This document shows, piece after piece, positions 27,654 to 35,639 of a stretch of DNA of 64,000 nucleotides. Source of the DNA: Flavobacterium sp. (GTDB lineage: Bacteria; Bacteroidota; Bacteroidia; Flavobacteriales; Flavobacteriaceae); the NCBI RefSeq assembly GCF_027484205.1, contig NZ_JAIXUB010000015.1:1-64000 (forward strand), read 5' to 3'. The notes under the pieces were generated by a model. It saw only the letters and a program-made list of their open reading frames with translations. It searched no databases and was not told where the DNA came from. The position numbers and the translations under genes are program-made. Position 1 is the stretch's first letter. Every line of letters starts with the position of its first letter.

Positions 27654-27830
27654 TTAAGTCTTTTTTCTGTCAAAGAATTTTTTTGGCTTTTCCGATGCAG
27701 GAACAGTTCTGAATCCGTTTTTTGTATAAATAAAACCACCTATTTCAATTCCGTGAAATAGTGATGGAAACATGTTTTTTTTATGTTTTATTGACTTAAT
27801 GGTTCCGTGAAATAATACACTAATAATCAT
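27654..27830 (-). CDS. Possible small protein of 58 residues
   Basis: An ATG at 27830 opens a 58-codon frame that ends at 27654. The first 11 bases overlap the end of the SPOR-domain gene (ATGATTATTAG holds both the new start and the old stop), typical of coupled translation. The peptide is basic, with a repeated LFHG motif (LFHGTIKS and LFHGIEIGG) and ends in a Lys-rich tail (KPKKFFDRKKT). A second start at codon 20 would give 39 residues. No family recognised. Kept because it fills an otherwise empty intergenic space with a coding-like composition; it could be chance. Confidence 0.4.
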   Translation of the reverse strand: MIISVLFHGTIKSIKHKKNMFPSLFHGIEIGGFIYTKNGFRTVPASEKPKKFFDRKKT

Positions 27831-29622
27831 TGTTTGTAAGTTGTGAATTGTTGTTCTTTTTGTTTACTGATAAAATCCAAATTTGTTCTTGGTATGTATT
27901 GTTAAGCTTAGATTGATAAAGATTTATTGCTTCATTTTCATCATCTGTTTTTGAAATATAGACATAACGAAAATTGTTTGCTTTGTTTATAAAATAATTT
28001 GCGTTAATACCTTTGTCTTTCAAATATTTAATAAAATTTGTTGCGTTGTAAGGTTTTTCAAAAACGTTTGCCACTATATAATATCCTTTTTCTAAATCAT
28101 CAACAGCAATATCTAAAATTTCAATTTTTGCAATTTCGGAATCTTTATTTTTGTTTCTTCTTTCTTTTTTAAGCTGTTTTAATCTTGATTTTTCAGCGTC
28201 GGCAAGCATTTTTTGTTTCTCTTTTTCAGCTTTTTCAAGCGCTTTTTTCAATTTCTTTTCCTCCTTTTTTTGAAGTGCTAATAGTTTCTTTTCTTCTTTA
28301 GCTTTTGCCTTTTCATTTTCTTTTACTTCTTTTTCATTAAACGCAATGCTTTCTTTTTCTGTAATTTGTTCTTCTTTTTTGATTTCCTTTTGTGTAGTTA
28401 CTTTTTCTATTTTAGAGATTACTACTTCTTTAGATTCAATTTTAGAGGAAACTATCAAATCTTTATTTGCTTTTTTAAGTTTTACAGCTTCTTCTGTAAC
28501 TTCAACATTGAAAGCAGTAAAAAACATCATATATCTATCTCCAGATGATTTTAATCGAAGTGTTGCTTCGTTTGAATTATTTCCTATAACTGCGTTGTTT
28601 TCATTAGGAATTGTAATCAAACAGGTGTCATATCCTAATGTGTTTTTACTGTCAGGAATTCGTTTTGTAAAGAATTTATCCTCAATTGTTATTGAACTAT
28701 TGAAAAAATTATTTGTCTTTCTGATAGCATTTGTCAACGGAATAAAATCTCTAATATTTCCTGTTGTGTTGAATAATAATTGATCACCCATCATGTTACT
28801 GTCGCCTTCAAGAGCTGCACACGCAATTTTTGCATTTACATTACCTTTCGGAAGTGTTTCAAATCCATTGAAAAGAATATCTGTTGAACGATCTGTTACT
28901 GAAGCAAATCCATCAAAACTTGTTATGAATTTTCCTGACATTTTTTCGTCTTCATAAACAAAAAACAAAGTCCATCCTGATGCAACTCCACCACTTATCA
29001 TTCCTTGTGTTGCTTTAATGTTTGCAACAGTATATATTCCTGAAGGGGTTTTTAATTCTTTTACAAACTTTGTTACATCCGCATAAACCACATATGGTGC
29101 AAACTCCTTTAGTTCTTTATCTTTGATACCATCATAAAGAATTTCTCCAATAATTGGTATGTAATTTTCTTGATTAGGAAGTTTTATTTTTACTTCGTTA
29201 AAAGATTCTCTCTCTTTATCATCAGCAACAAATTTTCCTTGTTTCTTTTGATAACCACTATTATATTTGTACGTAGCAGACCAATAAAGTCCTGCGTAAA
29301 CTATTTTCTTATTTTTACTATTTTCAAGTATTAACTCGGCACTACTGGAGGAAAATGTGGAGTTATCGTCATCAATATCAATATACTGCATCGTAAATTC
29401 GTCATTTAATTGAGCCGAACTTGTTTGATTATAATAGGCAACATTTGCCGAATTACTAATGTCAACTCTATTAGTATTGTTGTTCGCAATTACTGACATA
29501 TCGCCTTTTACAAAATCCTGAAATCGCATTTTAAAAGGAACTGAAAGTTGTGCAAAACAATTATTATTGAAAAAAATTACAACCAAAATAAAAGTTGAAA
29601 ATTTAATAACTTTAGTATTCAT
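27820..29622 (-). CDS. Secreted protein with adhesin-like N-terminus, Lys/Glu coiled coil and SPOR domain
   Basis: 600 residues. Signal peptide MNTKVIKFSTFILVVIFF ending CFAQ. Residues about 25-400 resemble the N-terminal domain of large Bacteroidota surface and gliding-associated proteins (PFKMRFQDFVKGDMSVIANN, DDDNSTFSSSSAEL, KKIVYAGLYWSATY, SGVASGWTLFFVYED-type segment). Residues about 420-510 are a highly charged Lys/Glu helix. The C-terminus (about 520-595) is a SPOR domain (KGYYIVANVFEKPYNATNFIKYL, NFRYVYISKTDDENEA), which binds denuded glycan strands at sites of cell-wall division. Start set at 29622; the frame continues 65 codons upstream. A surface-type domain joined to a SPOR wall anchor is an unusual arrangement. 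Confidence 0.82.
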   Translation of the reverse strand: MNTKVIKFSTFILVVIFFNNNCFAQLSVPFKMRFQDFVKGDMSVIANNNTNRVDISNSANVAYYNQTSSAQLNDEFTMQYIDIDDDNSTFSSSSAELILENSKNKKIVYAGLYWSATYKYNSGYQKKQGKFVADDKERESFNEVKIKLPNQENYIPIIGEILYDGIKDKELKEFAPYVVYADVTKFVKELKTPSGIYTVANIKATQGMISGGVASGWTLFFVYEDEKMSGKFITSFDGFASVTDRSTDILFNGFETLPKGNVNAKIACAALEGDSNMMGDQLLFNTTGNIRDFIPLTNAIRKTNNFFNSSITIEDKFFTKRIPDSKNTLGYDTCLITIPNENNAVIGNNSNEATLRLKSSGDRYMMFFTAFNVEVTEEAVKLKKANKDLIVSSKIESKEVVISKIEKVTTQKEIKKEEQITEKESIAFNEKEVKENEKAKAKEEKKLLALQKKEEKKLKKALEKAEKEKQKMLADAEKSRLKQLKKERRNKNKDSEIAKIEILDIAVDDLEKGYYIVANVFEKPYNATNFIKYLKDKGINANYFINKANNFRYVYISKTDDENEAINLYQSKLNNTYQEQIWILSVNKKNNNSQLTNNDY

Positions 29623-29846
29623 TGTTTGTTCGTTTTTTAATGTTTTTAGAAATAGTAAACTGACTTTCATATTGATTACAGATTTCAAAAATAAAATTAA
29701 ATATCGATTAAAAGCATATTTCATCGATAAAATGCATTTTAAAGCAATTATCACATCTTTTTTCTTATGAAATATATTTTTTTGTATAAAAAAACTTACA
29801 TGAAATATTTTGAACATTAAAAATCATTAATAATTTTTCTTTGCCT

Positions 29847-29854
29847 TATATTTG
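29847..29854 (+). promoter_or_regulatory. Promoter -7 element immediately before holB
   Basis: TATATTTG fits TAnnTTTG and ends only 4 bases before the holB ATG at 29859, so the transcript would begin at or very near the start codon (leaderless). No -33 element at the right distance. Confidence 0.45.
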
Positions 29855-29858
29855 TCTT

Positions 29859-31007
29859 ATGCAATTTTCAGAAATACTAGGTCACGAACACATAAAAAAT
29901 CATTTGATTTTAAGTGCAAGCAAAGGAAGAATTCCTCATGCACAATTATTCATTGGTCCTGAAGGCTGTGGCACTTTACCAATGGCTATTGCTTATGCTC
30001 AATATATTGTTTGTCAAAATACCGGTAACGAAAATTGTGGAGAAAACGAAGCTTGCAATATTAAATTTGAAAATTTAGCTCATCCAGATTTGCATTTTGT
30101 TTATCCAACTGTGACTACTGAAGATGTAAAATCTAAACCTAAAAGCATTGATTTTATTCAAGATTGGCGACAATTTATAAGCGAAAATCCTTATGGAGAA
30201 TTGTCAGACTGGTATAAAGTTCTGGGTGTAAACAACAAACAAGGAGAAATTCGTGTTGATGATGCTCAAGAAATTTTAAAATCTTTATCACTTAAATCTT
30301 TAGAAGGAAGTTATAAAATAATGATTATTTGGATGGCCGATAAAATGAATATTGCGGCTTCCAATAAGCTATTAAAACTTCTTGAAGAACCAACAGATAA
30401 AACGGTTTTTATTTTGATTTCTGAAAATGAGGAAGACATAATTCAAACTATACGTTCCCGTTGTCAAGTACTTCATTTTAATGGTTTACCAGAAAATGTA
30501 ATTACTGAAGCATTAGTTTCACGTGAAAAAGTTGAAGAAAAATTGGCTTTTAAAATTGCACATCAATCTCAAGGAAATTATAATAAAGCATTACATATTT
30601 TGAAAGAAGATAATGATGAATTGCCTTTTGAAAAATGGTTTGTAGATTGGGTTCGAGCAGCTTTTAGAGCAAAAGGAAATGCTGCTGCTATTCAAGATTT
30701 AATTGCTTGGAGTGATCAAATTGCCAGTTTGGGTCGAGAAGCTCAAAAGAAATTTTTAAATTATTGCATTGATATGTTTCGTCAAGCTTTATTACTTAAT
30801 TATCAAGCAGATAAATTAGTTTACATGGAACCAACTGTTGACAAATTTAAATTAGAAAACTTTGCGCCCTTTGTAAATGGAAATAATATCTCTGAAATTT
30901 TCAAAGAACTTTCTGATGCAACCTACCATATTGAACGCAATGGAAATGCTAAAATAATTTTAACCGATTTGTCCATAAAATTAACTCGTTTAATTCATAA
31001 AAAATAA
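29859..31007 (+). CDS. holB: DNA polymerase III subunit delta'
   Basis: Clamp-loader subunit of the replicative polymerase. 382 residues. Seen: FSEILGHEHIKNHLILSASK, HAQLFIGPEGCGTLPMA (the Walker A-like region lacks the GKT, as usual for delta'), the zinc-binding Cys set (CQNTGNENCGENEACNI), then IMIIWMADKMNIAASNKLLKLLEEP and the IRSRCQVL sensor. The family start MQFSEILG gives ATG 29859; 6 further codons upstream are in frame. Confidence 0.94.
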   Translation: MQFSEILGHEHIKNHLILSASKGRIPHAQLFIGPEGCGTLPMAIAYAQYIVCQNTGNENCGENEACNIKFENLAHPDLHFVYPTVTTEDVKSKPKSIDFIQDWRQFISENPYGELSDWYKVLGVNNKQGEIRVDDAQEILKSLSLKSLEGSYKIMIIWMADKMNIAASNKLLKLLEEPTDKTVFILISENEEDIIQTIRSRCQVLHFNGLPENVITEALVSREKVEEKLAFKIAHQSQGNYNKALHILKEDNDELPFEKWFVDWVRAAFRAKGNAAAIQDLIAWSDQIASLGREAQKKFLNYCIDMFRQALLLNYQADKLVYMEPTVDKFKLENFAPFVNGNNISEIFKELSDATYHIERNGNAKIILTDLSIKLTRLIHKK

Positions 31008-31065
31008 GTGTTTTCTCAACAAATTTGTTTATCTTTAATTGTTACTAATATTTAATAAAATTACA

Positions 31066-31449
31066 ATGAACAATACAGCATCGGTTTTAGTGTTAGTTTT
31101 TTTGGCAATAACTTTTATCATGTCTGCCCATGACAAAATTTTTCATTGGAATGATAATATGTCATGGATGAAACCTCATTTTGAAAAAACCATTATGAAA
31201 AATTATGTTCCACAAGCAACAGGAATCTTACTTTTCTTTGAATTAATTGCCGGAATTTCAAGCGTTGTAGGAGTTGTTGAACTCTACATTAATGGCGGAA
31301 GAATGTTTGGTTTTTACGGATGTGTTTTTTCATGTATTTCACTTTTGATGATGCTTTTTGGTCAACGATTAGCTAAAGAATATGATGGTGCTCGTACGAT
31401 TGCTATTTATTTTGTTCCAGCAATATTAGGTGTGTATTGGTTGAGCTAA
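31066..31449 (+). CDS. DoxX-like integral membrane protein
   Basis: 127 residues with four predicted membrane helices: residues 3-20 (ASVLVLVFLAITFIMSA), 50-72 (ATGILLFFELIAGISSVVGVV), 83-103 (MFGFYGCVFSCISLLMMLF) and 111-127 (TIAIYFVPAILGVYWL). The pattern and the DKIFHWNDNM loop resemble the DoxX/DoxD-like family. Its role is not established. ATG 31066 gives a compact start. It ends 3 bp before the stop of the convergent helicase gene. Confidence 0.72.
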   Translation: MNNTASVLVLVFLAITFIMSAHDKIFHWNDNMSWMKPHFEKTIMKNYVPQATGILLFFELIAGISSVVGVVELYINGGRMFGFYGCVFSCISLLMMLFGQRLAKEYDGARTIAIYFVPAILGVYWLS

Positions 31450-31452
31450 ATT

Positions 31453-33723
31453 CTAAACGTTCAAGCTTGCTTTAAACATTCTTAACTCTTCCCAAGAAAA
31501 ATCATCACCAAGTTGTTCTTTCATTGGTGTTAGTGATTCTTCTTTGTATCCATAAAATGCTTTTGTTAATGCTTCTATTTTATCTTCAGGCATGACGTCA
31601 TCTATTCTAACTGCTTCGTCTTGAATTAGTTTTGTAAAATGTGATAAAATTGTATTGACCGTTAACTTTCTCAAATTAGCAATTTCTTCTATTGAATTTT
31701 TTTCTACCCAAAGCTCGTAAGTAATCTGTGTAGTAGCTTTTTTTGGTGTTTTTTCTGCTTTCTTTTTCTTAGGTTCGTAATAGCTTACCTCTTCTTTGTC
31801 TTCTATCAAATTTTGATTGTTTCGTTTAAAATCTTCAACTACTTTATCAATCATTTTTAACTTATAGTTCTTTATTTCTGAAGAATTTAAATTAGATTTT
31901 GTAATGGTTTTTCTACTGATAATAGTTTCCATGAGCAACTTAGCTTTCATTAATTGCATGACAGCTTTGGTTTGCAAATCTTCTAAATCAAGCAATTCAT
32001 CGTAAAATTGTTTTACCTGCTTTATCCTTTTAACTTCTTCAATTTTATACAAAACTTCGTATTCTAATTTGTCTAATTTTTCGAAAAAATAATTGTAAGC
32101 TGCAAGAATTCTTTCATTAATAAACTGATAATCTGCATTTTCTTGAAAAAATAATTTATTCAGTTGTGACATAAATTTTGAAGCGGGTTCAATTAATGAA
32201 TCACAACGTTCAAGTTGCTCTGTTGCCCAATGCGCATGTTTTGCCTTAGCGGATTTATCACTTTCTAGATAACTAAACTTATGATTGCGCCATTGTTGTG
32301 CTAAATCAGCCCAATCAAAACTATTAATCAAATAGTTACGAATGAAATTTTTTGTGTCTCTTTGCAAAGTTGTTTCAAGAAGTTCTTCTGTTGCTTTGTT
32401 CAAAGAATAATCCATGACATCTTGATCGTTAGAAATGCCGTTCATTTGCAAAGGAGAAAGCAAAATTAAGCCGTTTAAAGAACGTAAACGCGAAAGCGCA
32501 ACATAAGCTTGTCCTGGAAGAAAAACTTGCGAAACATCGAGCGCTGCTTTATCAAAAGTTAATCCTTGACTTTTATGAACGGTAATTGCCCAAGCTAATT
32601 TTATAGGATAATGAACAAATGTTCCTAGAACTTCTTCTTCAATTTCCTTAGTATTTTCATTTACCGAATATCTAATGTTTTGCCATTCATATTTTTCAAC
32701 CTCAATGGTCGTATTTTCATCAGGAAAATGCACCAAAATTTCTTTATCTGAAAGCGATTTTACAATTCCCATTTTACCATTGAAAAATCGCTTTTCAAAC
32801 GCCAGATCATTTTTAATAAACATTACTTGAGCGCCAATTTTTAATTCTAAATTTTCTTCCAAAGGATAAATTTTATCTGGAAAATCATCTGTAATTTCGG
32901 CTTTATAAACTCTTTTTATTCCTTCTAAATCCTCAAGCGATTGTTGGTTAATGCTATCTGCTTTGTTGTTGTGTGTTGTTAAAGTGATGTATCCTTTATT
33001 TGCTTTCAAATCGAAATTAGGTTGTACAAATTGATTTAAAACTTGAACATCATTTTGTGTTATTTTGTTATTTCTCAAATTGTTAAGAACCGAAATAAAT
33101 TGCTCATCTGTTTGACGAAAAATTTTAGACAACTCAATATACAATGGTGGATTTTGTTCTATTACATGCGAATGAAAAAAGAATTTACCTTTGTAATAAT
33201 TTCTTAAAGTTCGCCATTCTTCATCACGAACCACAGGTGGAAGTTGTAATAAATCTCCTATAAATAAAACTTGAACACCTCCAAATGGGCTATTTTTTTT
33301 TCTGACCGATTGTAACATAAAGTCCATAGCATCTAGCAAATCAGATCGTAACATACTGACTTCATCAATGATAAGTAACTCCATATTATTAATTACGGCT
33401 TTCTTTATTCCACTCATTCTGAAGTGTCTACGCAAAGTTGCGCGTGTTTCAAACTTAGAATTTTCGTTAAATTGCGCAACAGAGTTATCGGGAATGAATC
33501 CACCAAAAGGCAATTGAAACATGGAATGGATAGTAACGCCACCAGCATTTAAAGCAGCAATACCTGTTGGAGCAACAACAACACAATTTTTGTGCGTTGT
33601 TTGAATAATTTCCTTAAGAAGAGTGGTTTTTCCTGTTCCTGCTTTTCCAGTTAGAAAAACGGAACGATTGGTTTGATTGATAAATTGCAAAACGTATTTT
33701 GCTTCAGCTGATATAAATTCCAT
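31453..33723 (-). CDS. PIF1-like AAA/UvrD-type helicase with C-terminal HTH
   Basis: 756 residues. Walker A GKAGTGKTT (26-34) and Walker B LLIIDEVSM (about 116-124), with APTGIAALNAGG and IHSMFQLPFG typical of PIF1/RecD2 group helicases; a later helicase motif is TVHKSQGLTFDKA and YVALSRLRSL. These enzymes unwind DNA 5' to 3'. The last 200 residues are Lys/Glu rich and end with a helix-turn-helix like segment (WVEKNSIEEIANLRKLTVN, about 650-700), as found at the C-terminus of RecQ-like and related helicases. Start set at 33723 where the family begins (MEFISAEA). It has its own promoter at 33743-33773. Confidence 0.9.
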   Translation of the reverse strand: MEFISAEAKYVLQFINQTNRSVFLTGKAGTGKTTLLKEIIQTTHKNCVVVAPTGIAALNAGGVTIHSMFQLPFGGFIPDNSVAQFNENSKFETRATLRRHFRMSGIKKAVINNMELLIIDEVSMLRSDLLDAMDFMLQSVRKKNSPFGGVQVLFIGDLLQLPPVVRDEEWRTLRNYYKGKFFFHSHVIEQNPPLYIELSKIFRQTDEQFISVLNNLRNNKITQNDVQVLNQFVQPNFDLKANKGYITLTTHNNKADSINQQSLEDLEGIKRVYKAEITDDFPDKIYPLEENLELKIGAQVMFIKNDLAFEKRFFNGKMGIVKSLSDKEILVHFPDENTTIEVEKYEWQNIRYSVNENTKEIEEEVLGTFVHYPIKLAWAITVHKSQGLTFDKAALDVSQVFLPGQAYVALSRLRSLNGLILLSPLQMNGISNDQDVMDYSLNKATEELLETTLQRDTKNFIRNYLINSFDWADLAQQWRNHKFSYLESDKSAKAKHAHWATEQLERCDSLIEPASKFMSQLNKLFFQENADYQFINERILAAYNYFFEKLDKLEYEVLYKIEEVKRIKQVKQFYDELLDLEDLQTKAVMQLMKAKLLMETIISRKTITKSNLNSSEIKNYKLKMIDKVVEDFKRNNQNLIEDKEEVSYYEPKKKKAEKTPKKATTQITYELWVEKNSIEEIANLRKLTVNTILSHFTKLIQDEAVRIDDVMPEDKIEALTKAFYGYKEESLTPMKEQLGDDFSWEELRMFKASLNV

Positions 33724-33742
33724 TGGCGTATATTTTAGATAG

Positions 33743-33773
33743 CAAATATAAAATATTGTCAATCAATTACAAA
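33743..33773 (-). promoter_or_regulatory. Promoter of the PIF1-like helicase gene
   Basis: Minus-strand -7 TATATTTG (33743-33750) and TTTG (33770-33773) with the ideal 19-bp gap. Leader about 15 bases. Confidence 0.75.
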
Positions 33774-33777
33774 GAAA

Positions 33778-33803
33778 AAACGCCTTCGGTTAGAAAGGCG
33801 TTT
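33778..33803 (-). terminator. Terminator after the Skp-like gene
   Basis: AAACGCCTT (33778-33786) pairs with AAGGCGTTT (33795-33803), loop 8 bases. It lies between the Skp-like gene and the helicase promoter, ending Skp transcription. Confidence 0.75.
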
Positions 33804-33822
33804 GATTATTATAAAAAGAAAA

Positions 33823-34404
33823 TTACTTTTTAGCTTCTTCCTTTTTAGTTGTAGTTTTTTCTTCATTTTTAGCTTCCGATTTGTATTTATCGTTTACTAA
33901 CTTGATTAATTCTTTAGTGATATCATAGCTTTCTTTTGCATATAAAACAGTTGCTGCTTCACCTGTACCGAAAACATAATCGTAACCTTTATCTTTTCCA
34001 AATTCTTTAAAAATTCTTTTATATTTTGTTACTAAACTGTCCATTTCAACGCCACTTTCACCTTGTAATTGTTGTAACATTCCTTGTTGTGCATACTGCA
34101 ATTGTTGCTCTCTTTGTTGTAATTCTGCTCCTTTTTGTTGTGCCCATGCTTGACCATTTGCCATTGCATTTTTCTTAAAATTTGCAGCTTCATTTTCAAA
34201 TTTTGCAGCTTCAGCTTTCAACTCTGCACCCATTTCTTCAGCTTTTGATTTGTATTTTTCTTCGATATCTTTAGCTTCTGTACTTTCTTCCATTAATTTA
34301 GAAGTGTCAACATAAGCTGTTTTAAACTCTTTTGTAGTTCCTGTTTGGTTACAAGAAATTATTGAAACTGAAAGTGCAAGAATTGCGATTATTTTTTTAC
34401 TCAT
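33823..34404 (-). CDS. OmpH/Skp-family periplasmic chaperone, lipoprotein form
   Basis: 193 residues. Signal with lipobox (LALSVSIISCNQTG, Cys18 lipid site). The body is the Skp alpha-helical hairpin: AYVDTSKLMEESTEAKDIEEKYK, a long Lys/Glu/Ala coiled coil to about residue 130, and the end segment FKEFGKDKGYDYVFGTGEAATVLYAK with the conserved family ending. A Lys/Glu tail (KNEEKTTTKKEEAKK) closes it. Skp holds unfolded outer-membrane proteins in the periplasm; lipid-anchored versions occur in Bacteroidota, but this is unusual compared with E. coli. A -7 promoter is at 34474-34481. Confidence 0.9.
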   Translation of the reverse strand: MSKKIIAILALSVSIISCNQTGTTKEFKTAYVDTSKLMEESTEAKDIEEKYKSKAEEMGAELKAEAAKFENEAANFKKNAMANGQAWAQQKGAELQQREQQLQYAQQGMLQQLQGESGVEMDSLVTKYKRIFKEFGKDKGYDYVFGTGEAATVLYAKESYDITKELIKLVNDKYKSEAKNEEKTTTKKEEAKK

Positions 34405-34473
34405 GATTTTATTGACTTTAATTGGATTTTGTAAATCTTAGATTTAATTTTTTATTGATTTTTTAATATTTGC

Positions 34474-34481
34474 CAAAAGTA
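34474..34481 (-). promoter_or_regulatory. Promoter -7 element for the Skp-like gene
   Basis: Minus-strand TACTTTTG, fits TAnnTTTG. Leader would be about 64 bases. The rest of the gap from 34482 to 34678 is AT-rich and shows nothing else I can support. Confidence 0.5.
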
Positions 34482-34678
34482 TAAAATTTTAATGGGAAAA
34501 GGTAAAAAGTTATAAAATTGACGTTTTTTACTTCTATAATTGATTGTTATTGTATCAAAAATACAAATAAGATTTATCTATTAAAATCGACCTTTATAAA
34601 TTCGATTTAAGAAAGGTTCTTTTTTTGGTAATATTCTTTTGTGTTTATACTTATTTTGATTAAAATTTCGCTTTTATT

Positions 34679-35515
34679 TTAGTTTTTAGCGTTTTTTAGA
34701 ACATAAATATGCGATGAATACTCTGAATTTTTACTTCCGTAGCGATTTGACTTCCATCCGATGAAAAAAGCTTTGATATAATTCATTTTTCCTGTTTTAT
34801 ATTTTTCTGAAAGTAAGCTAACATAAAAACTGTCAAATTTCATTGGAAGCACTTTTACTAACTCTAAATTTTCTACAGCAAATAATTTTTTAATCGCAGT
34901 TTTTGAAAAATGCCATAAGTGAATTGGCACATCAAATGCTGCCCAAAACTTTCCGTAATAATTAGCATCAAAGGAATTGAAATTTGGAACTGCAATAATA
35001 ATTGTCCCATTTGGTTTTATTAAACGTTTTAATTCTTTGATTTGATTTTCTAAATCTGGAACATGTTCTAAAACATGCCACATAGTAATTATATCAAATG
35101 AATGATCTTCAAGTTCTGATTGATTTTCTACAAATGACACGCCTTTACCTTTTGCAATAGTTTTAGCTTTTTCACTTGGTTCAATTCCGACAGTTTGCCA
35201 ACCATCATTTTTACAAACCGATAAAAAATCGCCAACTCCTGCTCCAATGTCTAAAATTCGTCCTTTTGCAGATTGTGAATTAATTAATTTTAATTTATTC
35301 TTTAAAGCAATTCCTTTTACAAATTGATACATTTTTTCAAACAACGATTTGTTTCCATCGGTATGAGAAATATAATCTACACTTTCATAATAACTAGGAA
35401 GTTTTTCTAACGAAGGTTGCGGATTCGTAATCAACATATCTAGTTCTTCGTTGTGAAGTAAATCGAACGTTTCTTTTGAAACAGAATAATCTATTACTTT
35501 TAAAAAGTGTTTCAT
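34679..35515 (-). CDS. Class I SAM-dependent methyltransferase
   Basis: 278 residues. The SAM-binding motif is ILDIGAGVGDFLSVC (about 104-118), followed by WQTVGIEPSEKAKTIAKGKG, IITMWHVLEHVPD (motif II) and GTIIIAVPNFNSFDA. The N-terminal segment with LPSYYESVDYISHT is typical of the family of class I methyltransferases found with cell-envelope or sugar genes. Substrate unknown. No promoter seen; the upstream gap (35516-35639) holds AT-rich repeated words (ATGAATTA) and a parS-like site. Confidence 0.9.
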   Translation of the reverse strand: MKHFLKVIDYSVSKETFDLLHNEELDMLITNPQPSLEKLPSYYESVDYISHTDGNKSLFEKMYQFVKGIALKNKLKLINSQSAKGRILDIGAGVGDFLSVCKNDGWQTVGIEPSEKAKTIAKGKGVSFVENQSELEDHSFDIITMWHVLEHVPDLENQIKELKRLIKPNGTIIIAVPNFNSFDANYYGKFWAAFDVPIHLWHFSKTAIKKLFAVENLELVKVLPMKFDSFYVSLLSEKYKTGKMNYIKAFFIGWKSNRYGSKNSEYSSHIYVLKNAKN

Positions 35516-35606
35516 TTATGAAATATGAATTAAAAATTATGAATTACGAATTAAAGTAATTCTAAAAATTGATAAATTATCAACAAAAACAATACCTGAA
35601 AAGGTA

Positions 35607-35622
35607 AGTTTCACGTGGAACA
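35607..35622. promoter_or_regulatory. parS-like ParB-binding site 1
   Basis: AGTTTCACGTGGAACA matches the B. subtilis parS consensus TGTTNCACGTGAAACA in 14 of 16 positions, keeping the central CACGTG palindrome. It lies between mnmG and the methyltransferase gene. Confidence 0.72.
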
Positions 35623-35639
35623 TAATACTATTTGATGTT

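Noticed and set aside
28346..28783. Plus-strand frame of 145 codons opposite the SPOR gene
   Set aside because: Mirror of a Lys/Glu-rich coding strand (rich in Ser, Phe, Leu); no family features.
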